Assembly (NCBI RefSeq): GCF_029223255.1
Contig: NZ_JARHUC010000004.1
Span: 668,161 to 732,160 of the forward strand
DNA length: 64,000 nucleotides
Direction: 5' to 3'
From: Albimonas marina
GTDB lineage: Bacteria > Pseudomonadota > Alphaproteobacteria > Rhodobacterales > Rhodobacteraceae
The notes under the pieces are model-generated. The model saw only the letters and a program-made list of their open reading frames with translations. It was not told the origin of the DNA and ran no database searches. Below are positions 35,507 through 43,783 of the stretch, one piece after another. Every line of letters begins with the position of its first letter. The stretch's first letter is position 1. The position numbers and the translations under genes were made by a program.

Positions 35507-36246
35507 GCGCGTCGCAGGAGCTCGCCGAAGCCTATGTGCTCGGCCGGCTGGAGCCCGAGGCGCGGGCCGAGGTCGAGGCGCGCATCGCCGCGCCCGCCGA
35601 TGCCGAGGACGCCGCGCTCGCGGCCGAGGTGCGCGCGCTCTCGGCGGACTGGCACGACGTGGATCTGACGGCGCCGCCCGCGCCGATGTCGCCCGGCGCG
35701 TGGGAGAGCCTGCAGGCCGAGCTGTCGGCGGAGCGGGGCCGCGCGGCCCCGGCCGCCGCCCGGCCCGCGCCGCCGATGCGCGCCGGCGCCCGCGCCGTCC
35801 CGCGGCCGGCTGCGCGGACGGGCCGGGGCTGGAAGATCCTGGCGGGCGCGACGACGGCGGCGAGCCTGGCGCTGGCCGCCGTGCTCGCCCTCGATCTGTT
35901 CACGCCGCAGCCCGCGGTGATGGCGATCCTGCTCGACGACGACGGCGGCTCGGTCGCGCTGATCGAGGCCTTCGACGACGACAGCCTGCGGGTCACGCCG
36001 CTGGAGGATTTCTCTCCCGAGGGCGCCCAGGTGCTGCAGATCTGGACCAAGCCCGATGCGGACGGGCCGCCCGTCTCGCTGGGGGTGCTGGGGCGGGCGA
36101 TGCGCGCGATCGTCGACGGGCCGGACCTGCCGCGGCCCGCGACCGGCCAGCTCTACGAGATCACCATCGAGCCGCCGGGCGGCTCGCCCACCGGCCTGCC
36201 CACCGGCCCGATCGTGGGCAAGGGGCTGGCGCAGCGGCCGCTCTAG
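35503..36246 (+). CDS. RskA-type transmembrane anti-sigma factor
   Basis: A 247-aa inner-membrane anti-sigma factor. The cytoplasmic N-terminal part (ELAEAYVLGRLEPEARAEVEARIA) would bind the sigma factor. An Ala/Pro linker is followed by one membrane segment (ILAGATTAASLALAAVLALDLF) and a periplasmic RskA domain ending LYEITIEPPGGSPTGLPTGPIVGKG, the family signature. It is translationally coupled to the sigma gene. By family analogy, cleavage or a conformational change on the periplasmic side would free the sigma factor. Confidence 0.93.
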   Translation: MSASQELAEAYVLGRLEPEARAEVEARIAAPADAEDAALAAEVRALSADWHDVDLTAPPAPMSPGAWESLQAELSAERGRAAPAAARPAPPMRAGARAVPRPAARTGRGWKILAGATTAASLALAAVLALDLFTPQPAVMAILLDDDGGSVALIEAFDDDSLRVTPLEDFSPEGAQVLQIWTKPDADGPPVSLGVLGRAMRAIVDGPDLPRPATGQLYEITIEPPGGSPTGLPTGPIVGKGLAQRPL

Positions 36247-36280
36247 GCCCGCGGCGCCCGCCCCGATCCGACCTGCGCCG

Positions 36281-36325
36281 GGGGCCCTACGGGGCCCCTT
36301 CGTTTTTTCCGAAACTTTTTTCGGA
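36281..36325 (+). terminator. Terminator of the sigma operon, with a second hairpin
   Basis: GGGGCCC (36281-36287) pairs with GGGCCCC (36292-36298) around TACG and is followed by TTCGTTTTTT. A second perfect stem, TCCGAAA with TTTCGGA around CTTT (36308-36325), follows at once. The ECF-type promoter of the next gene starts five bases later. Confidence 0.85.
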
Positions 36326-36329
36326 TCGC

Positions 36330-36359
36330 TGCATCCAGACGCCTCCCGCCCTGCGTTCC
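36330..36359 (+). promoter_or_regulatory. ECF-type promoter of the head-repeat protein gene
   Basis: TGCATCCA (36330-36337), 16 bases, CGTTCC (36354-36359). The -35-like box is identical and the spacing equal to those of the promoter at 34860. It lies 71 bases upstream of the repeat-protein start, behind the terminator of the sigma operon, so that gene has its own start of transcription. Confidence 0.75.
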
Positions 36360-36429
36360 CCTCATGACCCCTCCCGCCCGCCGGGTTCGCCGGCGGGCGG
36401 GGACGAGGGAAAACAGAGGAGGCGTTGCC

Positions 36430-38268
36430 TTGGGCATGCTTGGAAAACTCAATCGCCTGTTCCGCGGGCCTGACAGCGAATTCGAGATCGGCTTCTGGGC
36501 GAGCGCCACCGGCGAGCACGCCATGGCGCTGGGCAAGCGCACCGAGGCGTCGGGCGACGACGCCATCGCCATCGGCAAGCGGGCCTCCGCCTCGGGCGAG
36601 GCCGCGGTGGCCATCGGCAAGAAGGCCGAGGCCTCGGGCTCCGACGCGCTGGCGCTAGGCAAGAAGAGCATGGCCGCGGGCGACCAGTCCGTGGCCCTGG
36701 GCATGAAGGCGAGCGCCGACGGCCAGGACGCGCTGGCGCTCGGCGCGCAGGCGACGGCGATGGGGACCTCCTCGACCGCGGTCGGCGCCCTGAGCACGGC
36801 GAGCGGCACGGCGGCGACGGCCTTCGGCTGGCAGGCCTCGGCGGTCGGCGAGCGGGCCCACGCCATCGGCCACCTCGCCTCCGCCGCCGGCGAGCGCAGC
36901 CTGGCGATCGGCGAGGCCGCCACCGCCTCCTCCGCCAACGCCACCGCCATCGGCAACATGGCGATGGCCGACGGGGTCGACGCGCTGGCCATCGGCGACA
37001 ACGCCATGGCGACCGGCCCGTCCACCACCTCCATCGGCGGCGAGACGGTCACCGAGGGTCCCGGCACGACCGCCGTCGGCTGGCAGGCCTCGGCCACCGC
37101 CGAGCGGGCGCAGGCCTTCGGGCATCTCGCCTCGGCCGACGGGGTGCGCAGCCTGGCGGTCGGCGAGGCGGCGACGGCGGCCTCGGACAACGCGACCGCC
37201 ATCGGCAACATGGCGATGGCCGACGGCGTCGACGCCGTCGCCATCGGCGACAACGCCATGGCGAGCGGCCCTTCGACCACCTCCATCGGCGGCGAGACGG
37301 TCACCGAGGGGCCCGGCACGACGGCCGTCGGCTGGCAGGCCTCGGCCACGGCCGAGCGGGCGCAGGCCTTCGGGCATCTCGCCTCCGCCGACGGGGTGCG
37401 CAGCCTCGCGGTCGGCGAGGCGGCCAACGCCCAGACCGACAACGCCACCGCCATCGGCAACATGGCGGTCGCCTCGGGCATCGACGCCATCGCCTTCGGC
37501 GACGCGGCGATGGCCGCCGGCCCGTCCACGACCTCGGTCGGCGGCGAGAGCATGACCTCCGGCCCGGGCGCCACCGCCATCGGCTGGCAGGCCTCGGCGG
37601 GGGCGGAGCGGGCGCAGGCCTTCGGGCACCTCGCCAACGCCGACGGGGTGCGCAGCCTCGCGGTCGGCGAGGACGCCAACGCGACCTCGGACCTCTCGAC
37701 CGCCATCGGCAACCAGGCCTCGGCCTCGGGGACCGACTCGCTCGCCATCGGCGACAACGCCATGGCGAACGGCACGTCCACGACCGCGGTCGGCGGCGAG
37801 AGCGTCGCCTCCAACACCGCCGCCACCGCCTTCGGCTGGCAGGCCGAGGCGACCGGCGAGCGGGCCCACGCGTTCGGCCACCTGGCCGAGGCGGGCGGCG
37901 ACTTCTCGCTGGCGGTCGGCGAGGCGGCGAGCGCGAACTTCGCCAACTCGGCCGCCATCGGCTACGGCGCCGAGGCCACCCAGGCCAACGAGTTCGTGCT
38001 CGGCAACGCCGACAACACCTACACGCTGGCCGGCTTCTCGGACGACGTGGCGGACGGGACGATGGAATACCTGGTGGTCGACGGCGACGGCATGCTGTCG
38101 AGCACCTCCGTCGCGCCCCCCGCCGCCCTGTCGGCGATGGAAGCGGACATGGAGGCGGCCTCCGTCGCCAGCGCCGACGCGCCCGGGGCCGAGAGCGTCG
38201 AGCCCTTCGTCGCGACGAGCCTGCCGGACATGCCCGACCTGGACGACGACGCCTCGGCCATGGGCTGA
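36430..38268 (+). CDS. YadA-head-repeat protein without signal peptide or anchor
   Basis: A protein of about 612 aa made almost wholly of 14-residue YadA/Hep_Hag head repeats (such as ATAIGNMAMADGVD), which form a left-handed beta-roll in trimeric adhesins. There is no signal peptide, no stalk and no YadA membrane anchor. The C-terminus is acidic (DMPDLDDDASAMG). The next two genes are PrtD- and HlyD-like, so type I export through an uncleaved C-terminal signal is inferred. A TTG start at 36430 fits AGAGGAGG upstream; ATG 36436 is the alternative. It has its own ECF-type promoter. Confidence 0.8.
   Translation: MGMLGKLNRLFRGPDSEFEIGFWASATGEHAMALGKRTEASGDDAIAIGKRASASGEAAVAIGKKAEASGSDALALGKKSMAAGDQSVALGMKASADGQDALALGAQATAMGTSSTAVGALSTASGTAATAFGWQASAVGERAHAIGHLASAAGERSLAIGEAATASSANATAIGNMAMADGVDALAIGDNAMATGPSTTSIGGETVTEGPGTTAVGWQASATAERAQAFGHLASADGVRSLAVGEAATAASDNATAIGNMAMADGVDAVAIGDNAMASGPSTTSIGGETVTEGPGTTAVGWQASATAERAQAFGHLASADGVRSLAVGEAANAQTDNATAIGNMAVASGIDAIAFGDAAMAAGPSTTSVGGESMTSGPGATAIGWQASAGAERAQAFGHLANADGVRSLAVGEDANATSDLSTAIGNQASASGTDSLAIGDNAMANGTSTTAVGGESVASNTAATAFGWQAEATGERAHAFGHLAEAGGDFSLAVGEAASANFANSAAIGYGAEATQANEFVLGNADNTYTLAGFSDDVADGTMEYLVVDGDGMLSSTSVAPPAALSAMEADMEAASVASADAPGAESVEPFVATSLPDMPDLDDDASAMG
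36817..38010 (+). repeat. 252-base tandem super-repeats in the head-repeat gene
   Basis: Six 14-residue units form an 84-residue block starting TA(F/V/I)GWQA. Blocks begin at 36817, 37069, 37321 and 37573, and a shorter fifth block at 37825. Blocks two and three are nearly identical in protein, so the gene has grown by duplication of 252-base units and could change length by recombination. Confidence 0.85.
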
Positions 38269-38308
38269 GCGCCGATGGCCGACGCGACCGCGGCCTGATC
38301 CCTCCCCA

Positions 38309-38435
38309 CCCGGGCGCGCGGGGTCCCGCACCCAGCGCCGCGCGCCCGGGACAAGGGGGGACGGGCCGGACGGCCCGGGCCGTCGGGGAAACCGGCCCGG
38401 GCCCCCAGGCCGCGGCGCGCCGTCGCGCCGCGGCC
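38309..38435 (+). other. Three consecutive strong hairpins before the exporter genes
   Basis: A 13-bp stem (38309-38321 with 38338-38350), a 10-bp stem made of GGCCCGGGCC (38372-38381 and 38394-38403) and a 12-bp stem with a CCGT loop (38408-38419 with 38424-38435). They fill the 242-base gap between the repeat-protein gene and the ABC gene. None has a T-tract. They could protect the upstream message or limit read-through to the exporter. Confidence 0.65.
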
Positions 38436-38510
38436 GCCCCCTCGCCCTCTCCCCCACGACGCGTTCCGCCGCCCCCCGTCCCGCCGTTCCCAGCCGCACC
38501 GGAGACCCAG

Positions 38511-40223
38511 ATGCCCAGGACACCGCTCGAACCCGATGCCGAGGCGCGCGAGCGACTGCGCGCGGCGCTGGCCCCTCACCTGGCGCTGGCGATGGGGTTC
38601 AGCCTGGCGGTGAACACGCTGTTCCTGGCCTCGCCGCTCTACATGATGCAGCTCTACGGCCGGGTGCTGAACTCCCGCAGCCTCGAGACGTTGGCCTCGC
38701 TGTCGGTGGTGCTGCTGCTGGCGCTGGCCGCCATGGGCGCCGCCGACGCCGCCCGCGGACGACTGCTGGCGCGCGCCGCCGCAAGGGCCGAGCGGCGTCT
38801 GGCCGAGGCCGCGCCCCAGGGCCGCCAGGCGGACCGGCTGCGCGACCTCGGCGTGCTGCGCGCCTTCCTGGCGGGCTCGGGCGCGACGACCCTGTGCGAC
38901 GCGCCCTTCACGCTCCTGTTCCTGTGCCTGCTGTTCCTGCTGCACCCCCTGCTGGGGCTGGTGGCGACGCTGGGCGCCGCGATGATCCTCGCCGCGGTGA
39001 TGGTCGGCCGCTGGCGCTCCCGCGTGCGGGAGCGGCGGATCGCGGCCGGCGAGGCGGAGCTGCGCGAGTTGGGCGGCGTGCTCGACGCCGACCGCGGCGA
39101 CCTGGCGGCCTTCGGGGCGCGCGCCGGCCTCTCCGCCCGCCTGACCGCGGGCGTGCTGGCCCTGGGCGGCCTGCGCCAGTCGGTGGACGAGGGCGCGGCC
39201 GCCATCGGCGCCTTCACCCGCACCGTGCGCATGGTCGCCCACAGCGCGGCGCTGGCCGCCGGCGCGGTGCTGACGCTGGAGGGCCAGCTCGCCCCCGCGG
39301 CGATGCTGGCCGCCGCGATCCTCGCCGGCCGCGCGCTGGGGCCGATGGAATCCCTCCTGGGCGCCCTGCGCCAGGCCTCGGCCGCGCGCGAGGCGCTCGA
39401 CCGCCTGACCCGCCGCGCCCCCGCGCCGCCCGCCGCGGCCCCGGTGCGCCTGACCGGCGCCGGCGCCGCGGTCGAGGCCCGCCGCGCCACGGTTCTGCTG
39501 CCCGTCGACCGCCGCCCCGCCCTGCGCGGCGTCTCGGCCGAGATCGCCGCCGGCGAGGTCGTGGCCGTGGTCGGCGAAAGCGGCGCCGGCAAGTCCACCC
39601 TCGCCCGGGCCCTGGCCGGCGTCGTCCCGCTCGACGGCGGCCAGGCGCGGGTGGCGGGCGTCGAGCCCGCCGCCATGGACCCGCGCGCCCGCGCCCGCCT
39701 GATCGGCTGGATGCCCCAGGACGTCGAGCTGCACGCCGGCGCCGTGGCCGAGAACATCGCCGGCTTCTCCGAGGCCTCGGAGGCGGAGATCCAGGCCGCC
39801 GTCGACGCCGCCGGCCTGCGCCAGGCGATCGAGCGGCTTCCCGGCGGCCTCGGCTTCCAGGTCGGCCCCGGCGGCCGCGACCTGACGCCGGGCCTGCGCC
39901 AGCGGGTGGCGCTGGCCCGCGCGCTGTTCGGCGCGCCGGCGCTGGTGGTGCTCGACCAGCCCACCTCCCAGGCCGACGCCGAGGGCGAGGTCGCCGCGCT
40001 GAACGCGATCCGCGCCCTGAAGGCGGCCGGCGTCACCGTGATCGTCGTCTCCCACAAGCCGGTGATGGCCGCGCTCGCCGACCGCATCGCGCTGATGCGC
40101 GACGGCATGATCGAGCAGTTCGAGCCGCGCGAGCGGGTGATCGAGCTGATGCGCCGGACCATCGGGCCGGCGTCCCCCGCCGCCGCGCCCGCCGCCCAGC
40201 CCCTGAAGGAGGCCGCCCGATGA
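38511..40223 (+). CDS. PrtD-type type I secretion ABC protein with degenerate ATPase motifs
   Basis: A 570-aa half-transporter of the PrtD/LapB-like type I secretion group. The first half holds the membrane helices (LALAMGFSLAVNTLFLASPLYMMQLYGRVLNSRSLETL); the second holds the nucleotide-binding domain. Walker A (GESGAGKST), the Q-loop (GWMPQDVEL) and the switch histidine (VVSHKP) are intact. The signature LSGGQ is LTPGL, the catalytic glutamate after Walker B is glutamine (VVLDQPTS), and the D-loop lacks its usual Leu-Asp (SQAD). ATP could bind, but hydrolysis looks impaired. It is coupled to the adaptor gene by ATGA. Confidence 0.88.
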   Translation: MPRTPLEPDAEARERLRAALAPHLALAMGFSLAVNTLFLASPLYMMQLYGRVLNSRSLETLASLSVVLLLALAAMGAADAARGRLLARAAARAERRLAEAAPQGRQADRLRDLGVLRAFLAGSGATTLCDAPFTLLFLCLLFLLHPLLGLVATLGAAMILAAVMVGRWRSRVRERRIAAGEAELRELGGVLDADRGDLAAFGARAGLSARLTAGVLALGGLRQSVDEGAAAIGAFTRTVRMVAHSAALAAGAVLTLEGQLAPAAMLAAAILAGRALGPMESLLGALRQASAAREALDRLTRRAPAPPAAAPVRLTGAGAAVEARRATVLLPVDRRPALRGVSAEIAAGEVVAVVGESGAGKSTLARALAGVVPLDGGQARVAGVEPAAMDPRARARLIGWMPQDVELHAGAVAENIAGFSEASEAEIQAAVDAAGLRQAIERLPGGLGFQVGPGGRDLTPGLRQRVALARALFGAPALVVLDQPTSQADAEGEVAALNAIRALKAAGVTVIVVSHKPVMAALADRIALMRDGMIEQFEPRERVIELMRRTIGPASPAAAPAAQPLKEAAR

Positions 40224-41542
40224 CCGCCCCCCGCCCGACCCCCTCTCCCGTCGCCGCCGACGGCGTCGGCAAGCCGCTGCTGCGCGCGGGCGTCGCGCTG
40301 GGCCTGGCCGCGGCCGGCTTCGGGCTATGGCTGTGGACCGCCCCCCTGTCGGGCGCGGTGATCGCCGAGGGCCGCTTCAAGGTCGAGGGCGACGTGAAGA
40401 CCGTGCAGCATCTCGACGGCGGCATCGTCGCCCAGATCCCGGTGCGCGACGGCGACCGGGTGCGGGCCGGCGACACGCTGATCCGCCTGGACGCGTCCCA
40501 GGCCGAGGCCGCGCTCGCCTCCCTCTCCGCCGAGCGGGACTCGCTGCTCGCCCGCCGCGCGCGGCTGGAGGCCGAGCGCGACGGCGCCCCCGCCCCCGAC
40601 TTCGCCGCCGCCCGCGCCCAGGGCGCGCCGGACCGTGGCGCCCTCGTCGCCGCCATCGCCAGCCAGCAGGCGCTGTTCCGCGCCCGCCAGGCCGAGATCG
40701 CCGCCGAGGACCAGGTGCTCGACGGCGCGCTGACCCGCCTCTCCGCCCGCCTTCGCGCGCAGGAGGCCGAGCTGCGCGCGATCCGGACCCAGCGCCGCCT
40801 GGCCGAGGAGAACGCCGAGGCCGCGCGGGAGCTCGCCGACCGGGGCCGCCTCGCGCGGCCGCAGCTGAACGCCCGCGAGCAGGAGCTCGCCGCCCTCTCG
40901 GGCCTGCGCGAGTCGCTCGAAGCCGCCATCGCCGAGACCGAGGCCGCCGCCGGCGAGGCCCGTCTCGACCATGCCCGCGTCCGCTCGCGCCGCCTCTCGA
41001 GCGTCTCGACGGAGCTGTCGGAGGTGGTGGCGCGGCTGGCGGAGCTGGCGCCCTCCATCGCCGCCGAGCAGGCCCGCATCGCCCGGGCCCGGGTGCCGGC
41101 GCCCGCGTCCGGCGTGGTGGTGGGCCTGCGCGCCACCACCGTGGGCGGCGTGGTCGGCGCCGGCGAGCCGTTGATGGAGATCGTGCCCGACGGCGGCGCC
41201 CTGGTGGTCGAGGCGCGCCTCGCCCCGGCCGAGCGCGAGCGTCTGCGCGCCGGCATGCCGGTGGAGCTGCGCCTGCCGGGCGTCCGCTCCCGCCAGCAGA
41301 GCGGCTTCCCCGGCGCCATCGTGCTGATCTCCGCCGAGCTGACCGAGGACGCCGAGCGCTCCGACGCCGGCGCGGACCCCACCTACACCATGCGCATCGC
41401 CTTCCCCGCCCCGCCCGAGGGCGTGGCGCTCGAACCCGGCATGCCCGTCACGGCCGTCGTCCCGACCCAGGCGCGCACGGCCGTCGACTACCTCGTCGCC
41501 CCCCTCTCCGACGCCCTGTCGCGGTCGCTGCGGGAGCTCTGA
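40220..41542 (+). CDS. HlyD-family membrane-fusion (adaptor) protein
   Basis: A 440-aa periplasmic adaptor of type I secretion. One N-terminal membrane segment (LLRAGVALGLAAAGFGLWLW) is followed by GAVIAEGRFKVEGDVKTVQHLDGGIVAQIPVRDGDRVRAGDTLI, the lipoyl-like half typical of PrtE/HlyD. A long coiled coil (about residues 90-280) and the second lipoyl half and barrel (ARVPAPASGVVVGLRATTVGGVV) follow. Together with the ABC protein it needs an outer-membrane TolC-type channel, which is not in the window. Confidence 0.93.
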   Translation: MTAPRPTPSPVAADGVGKPLLRAGVALGLAAAGFGLWLWTAPLSGAVIAEGRFKVEGDVKTVQHLDGGIVAQIPVRDGDRVRAGDTLIRLDASQAEAALASLSAERDSLLARRARLEAERDGAPAPDFAAARAQGAPDRGALVAAIASQQALFRARQAEIAAEDQVLDGALTRLSARLRAQEAELRAIRTQRRLAEENAEAARELADRGRLARPQLNAREQELAALSGLRESLEAAIAETEAAAGEARLDHARVRSRRLSSVSTELSEVVARLAELAPSIAAEQARIARARVPAPASGVVVGLRATTVGGVVGAGEPLMEIVPDGGALVVEARLAPAERERLRAGMPVELRLPGVRSRQQSGFPGAIVLISAELTEDAERSDAGADPTYTMRIAFPAPPEGVALEPGMPVTAVVPTQARTAVDYLVAPLSDALSRSLREL

Positions 41543-41546
41543 GCCG

Positions 41547-41765
41547 ATGTCCGCCCAGCCCCCCTCCCGCCGAGAGATCGCACAGGACCTGTTCCGCGAC
41601 CACCACGACCTGACCCGCCTGTCCCGCGCGATGGCCCTCTCCCGCGCCGAGCGCGAGGGCGCCGCGCGCAAAGCGGCCGCATCCGACGCCGCCGGCGGAG
41701 ATCCGAGGCGCGCCTCCCCGCAACGCCCGCCGGGCCCCTCGCGAGCCCCCGTCCCGAAAGGTTGA
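41547..41765 (+). CDS. Small protein after the type I adaptor gene
   Basis: A 72-aa frame starting four bases after the adaptor stop. The N-terminal half could form an amphipathic helix (SRREIAQDLFRDHHDLTRLSRAMALSRAEREGAARKAAA); the rest is Pro/Arg/Ala-rich. No family is recognised. Tight spacing supports expression with the exporter, but the length and composition leave room for chance. Confidence 0.35.
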   Translation: MSAQPPSRREIAQDLFRDHHDLTRLSRAMALSRAEREGAARKAAASDAAGGDPRRASPQRPPGPSRAPVPKG

Positions 41766-41959
41766 TGCCCCTTCGCCCGGCCTGGCGCGTCCCCGCGCCG
41801 CCCTGCGTCTCCGGACCGGGCCGGCTCCTGGCGACCACGCGCCTGGCGCCGACCTGAACCCGCCCCTCGTTCGGGCGCCCGCGGAGGGCGACGGCCCCCT
41901 CCCCAACATCGGCCCTAGCCGCCCGCCGCCGCATCCGATCGCACTCGACGCGAGCGCTC

Positions 41960-42324
41960 CGCCGCCCCGGGAGGGGCAGTGAGGCCATCAGGCGATCGGT
42001 GCATACCACATGGGTACCGCGGTGGAGCGTGCGGGTCGGCAGAGCGGAATCGCCGTACCACCTGCCCCGGGCGGCGACATGGACCAGGGCCGGCGGCGCG
42101 CCGCCGGGGGCGATGATCACGTCGAGCCAGCCCTCGGCCAGGCCGTGGAAGCCGCCCGGCTCGCCGCCCTCGTCGAAGCCGGTCTCTCCTCGTGCGAAGC
42201 GGCGGGCTGCGCAGGCGTCCGGCGCCGCCTCGCGCAGCGCCGGGGTCTGTGCGCCGAGCCGGCCGCGCCCGGCGAGCGCCTCCCGATCCGCGAGATCCAG
42301 CGCGCCGGGTCTCGAATGTCCCAT
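41960..42324 (-). pseudogene. Relic of a Crp/Fnr-family regulator
   Basis: The frame from ATG 42324 reads like the sensor half of a Crp-type regulator: RRFARGETGFDEGGEPGGFHGLAEGWLDV, then LVHVAARGRWYGDSALPTRTLHRG, matching the cNMP-fold pattern (GLxxGxxR..., GxWFGE). The DNA-binding half is missing and similarity fades near 41960. It is divergent from the DUF3604 relic, so it was probably that cassette's regulator. The rest of 41766-42430 holds nothing recognised. Confidence 0.5.
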
Positions 42325-42432
42325 AGGCGGGCGGTTTCCTCCCACGATCCGCGGCATCCTGCATGCCGAAGACCCGTCCCCTCGCTCAGCCGTCGCGCGA
42401 GCCGCGGCTCGGTTGGTCCAGACATCGTCCCA

Positions 42433-43764
42433 TGTTCGCCATCGCCCGTGCTCCCCCGCCTGCGCGCCCGCATCTGCGCGATCCTGCCGCTGGCCGCTCC
42501 CCCTGCCGGCCCTGGCGCAGGCGTCCCAGGCAGACGCCCCGCGCAACCCGCTGAGAAAGGCGTAACTCGGCGGGCAGCACGTGCACGTCGGCGTCTGATG
42601 GACGCCTTCATCGCCGGCAACAGCCCGCCCCCCGCCGACGCCTGTCCCTTCGACAAGGACGAGGCGATCATGGTCGACGGCAGCCTGCACCGCATCGAGC
42701 GGCCGCTGGATTTCGTCGCCGTCACCGACCATTCCAAGTTCATCGGCGAGGCCTGCAGCCTGATGAACGAGGGCGCGCCCGGCGTCTTCACCACGATCCA
42801 CGCCCATGAGTGGACCTCCGCCCCCGGCTGCTCGAACCAGCATCGCAACGTGTTCTTCCGCGACGCCAACATGCCGGACGTTCCGTTCTCGTCCAACTAG
42901 GGCGGTGGACCCCGAGCGCTGCGCGCCTGGATGCAGGCGCAGCGCGACGATGGGAAACAGGTCGTCGCGATCCCCCGCAACTTCAACGAATCCAAGGGCC
43001 TGAACTTCGCCGAGGCGAGCCTGAGAGGCGTGCCCATCGGCAAAGCCTACGCCGAGCGGCGCTCCAGCACGGAGCCGCTGATCGAGATGACGCAGACGAA
43101 GGGCGACTCGGAAGCGGCGCCCAACTTCGGCCCGACGACGAGTTCGCGGATTTCGAGAGCGCCGTCGCCATCCAGCCGTTCAGCGGCCGCGGCTTCGTGA
43201 AGGAGACCTTCGCCACCTCCGGCCCCTGCGAAGGTGCGCGTCTTCGCGGGCCAGGGCATCGCCGAGCGCTGCGACAGCTGCGACGCCATAGCGGCCGACG
43301 GCTACGCCAAGGGCCTGCCGATGGGCGGCGACGACGCGGGGACCGAGGCGCCCCAGTCCCCGGTCTGGGCGATGAAGGACCCGATCGGGCCGAACCTCGA
43401 CCGCATCCAGATCGTCATGGGCCGGGTCGAGAACAGCAAGCGGCACGACGCGATTTTCGACGTCGTCGCCTCGGGCGACCGGCGGCAGGCCGACGGAACC
43501 GTGACCCCCATCGACGCGCCCATCGACCTCGCCACCGGCGCCTTCGGCGCCGAGAGGGGCGATCCGGAATGGGTGGGCGTGTTGACCGACCCTGACCGGA
43601 ACCGCGACCAGCAGGCCTTCCGCAACGTCCGCGCCCTGCCGCTGCCGACCGCCGGCTGGACCCTCTACGACGAAATCAACGCCGGCGCGACCTATCCCCC
43701 GGAGGTGAAGCGCGAGATCGTCGAACGGGCCTGGGTCTCGCCGATCCGGCACGTTTTGAACTGA
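42433..43764 (+). pseudogene. DUF3604 protein, broken by several frameshifts and stops
   Basis: The family signature can be read only by changing frame: NPLRKA-LGGQHVHVG (for NPLKNAYFGDLHVHT) with in-frame stops near 42563 and 42596, then DAFIAGNSPPP... RPLDFVAVTDHSKFIGEACSLMN and FTTIHAHEWTSAPGCSNQHRNVFFRD up to a stop at 42900. The next pieces (KQVVAIPRNFNESKGLNF, EMTQTKGDSEAAPNF) are followed by another shift and a readable C-terminal 176 aa ending YPPEVKREIVERAWVSPIRHVLN. It is a paralogue of the intact DUF3604 gene at 53516. Confidence 0.8.
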
Positions 43765-43783
43765 GGTAGCGCGACCCGAACCG

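Noticed and set aside
36243..37958. 571-codon frame on the - strand, rich in repeated SPMA/ACQP units
   Set aside because: It is the mirror of the head-repeat gene; the repetition comes from the + strand repeats. No start signal or family resemblance.
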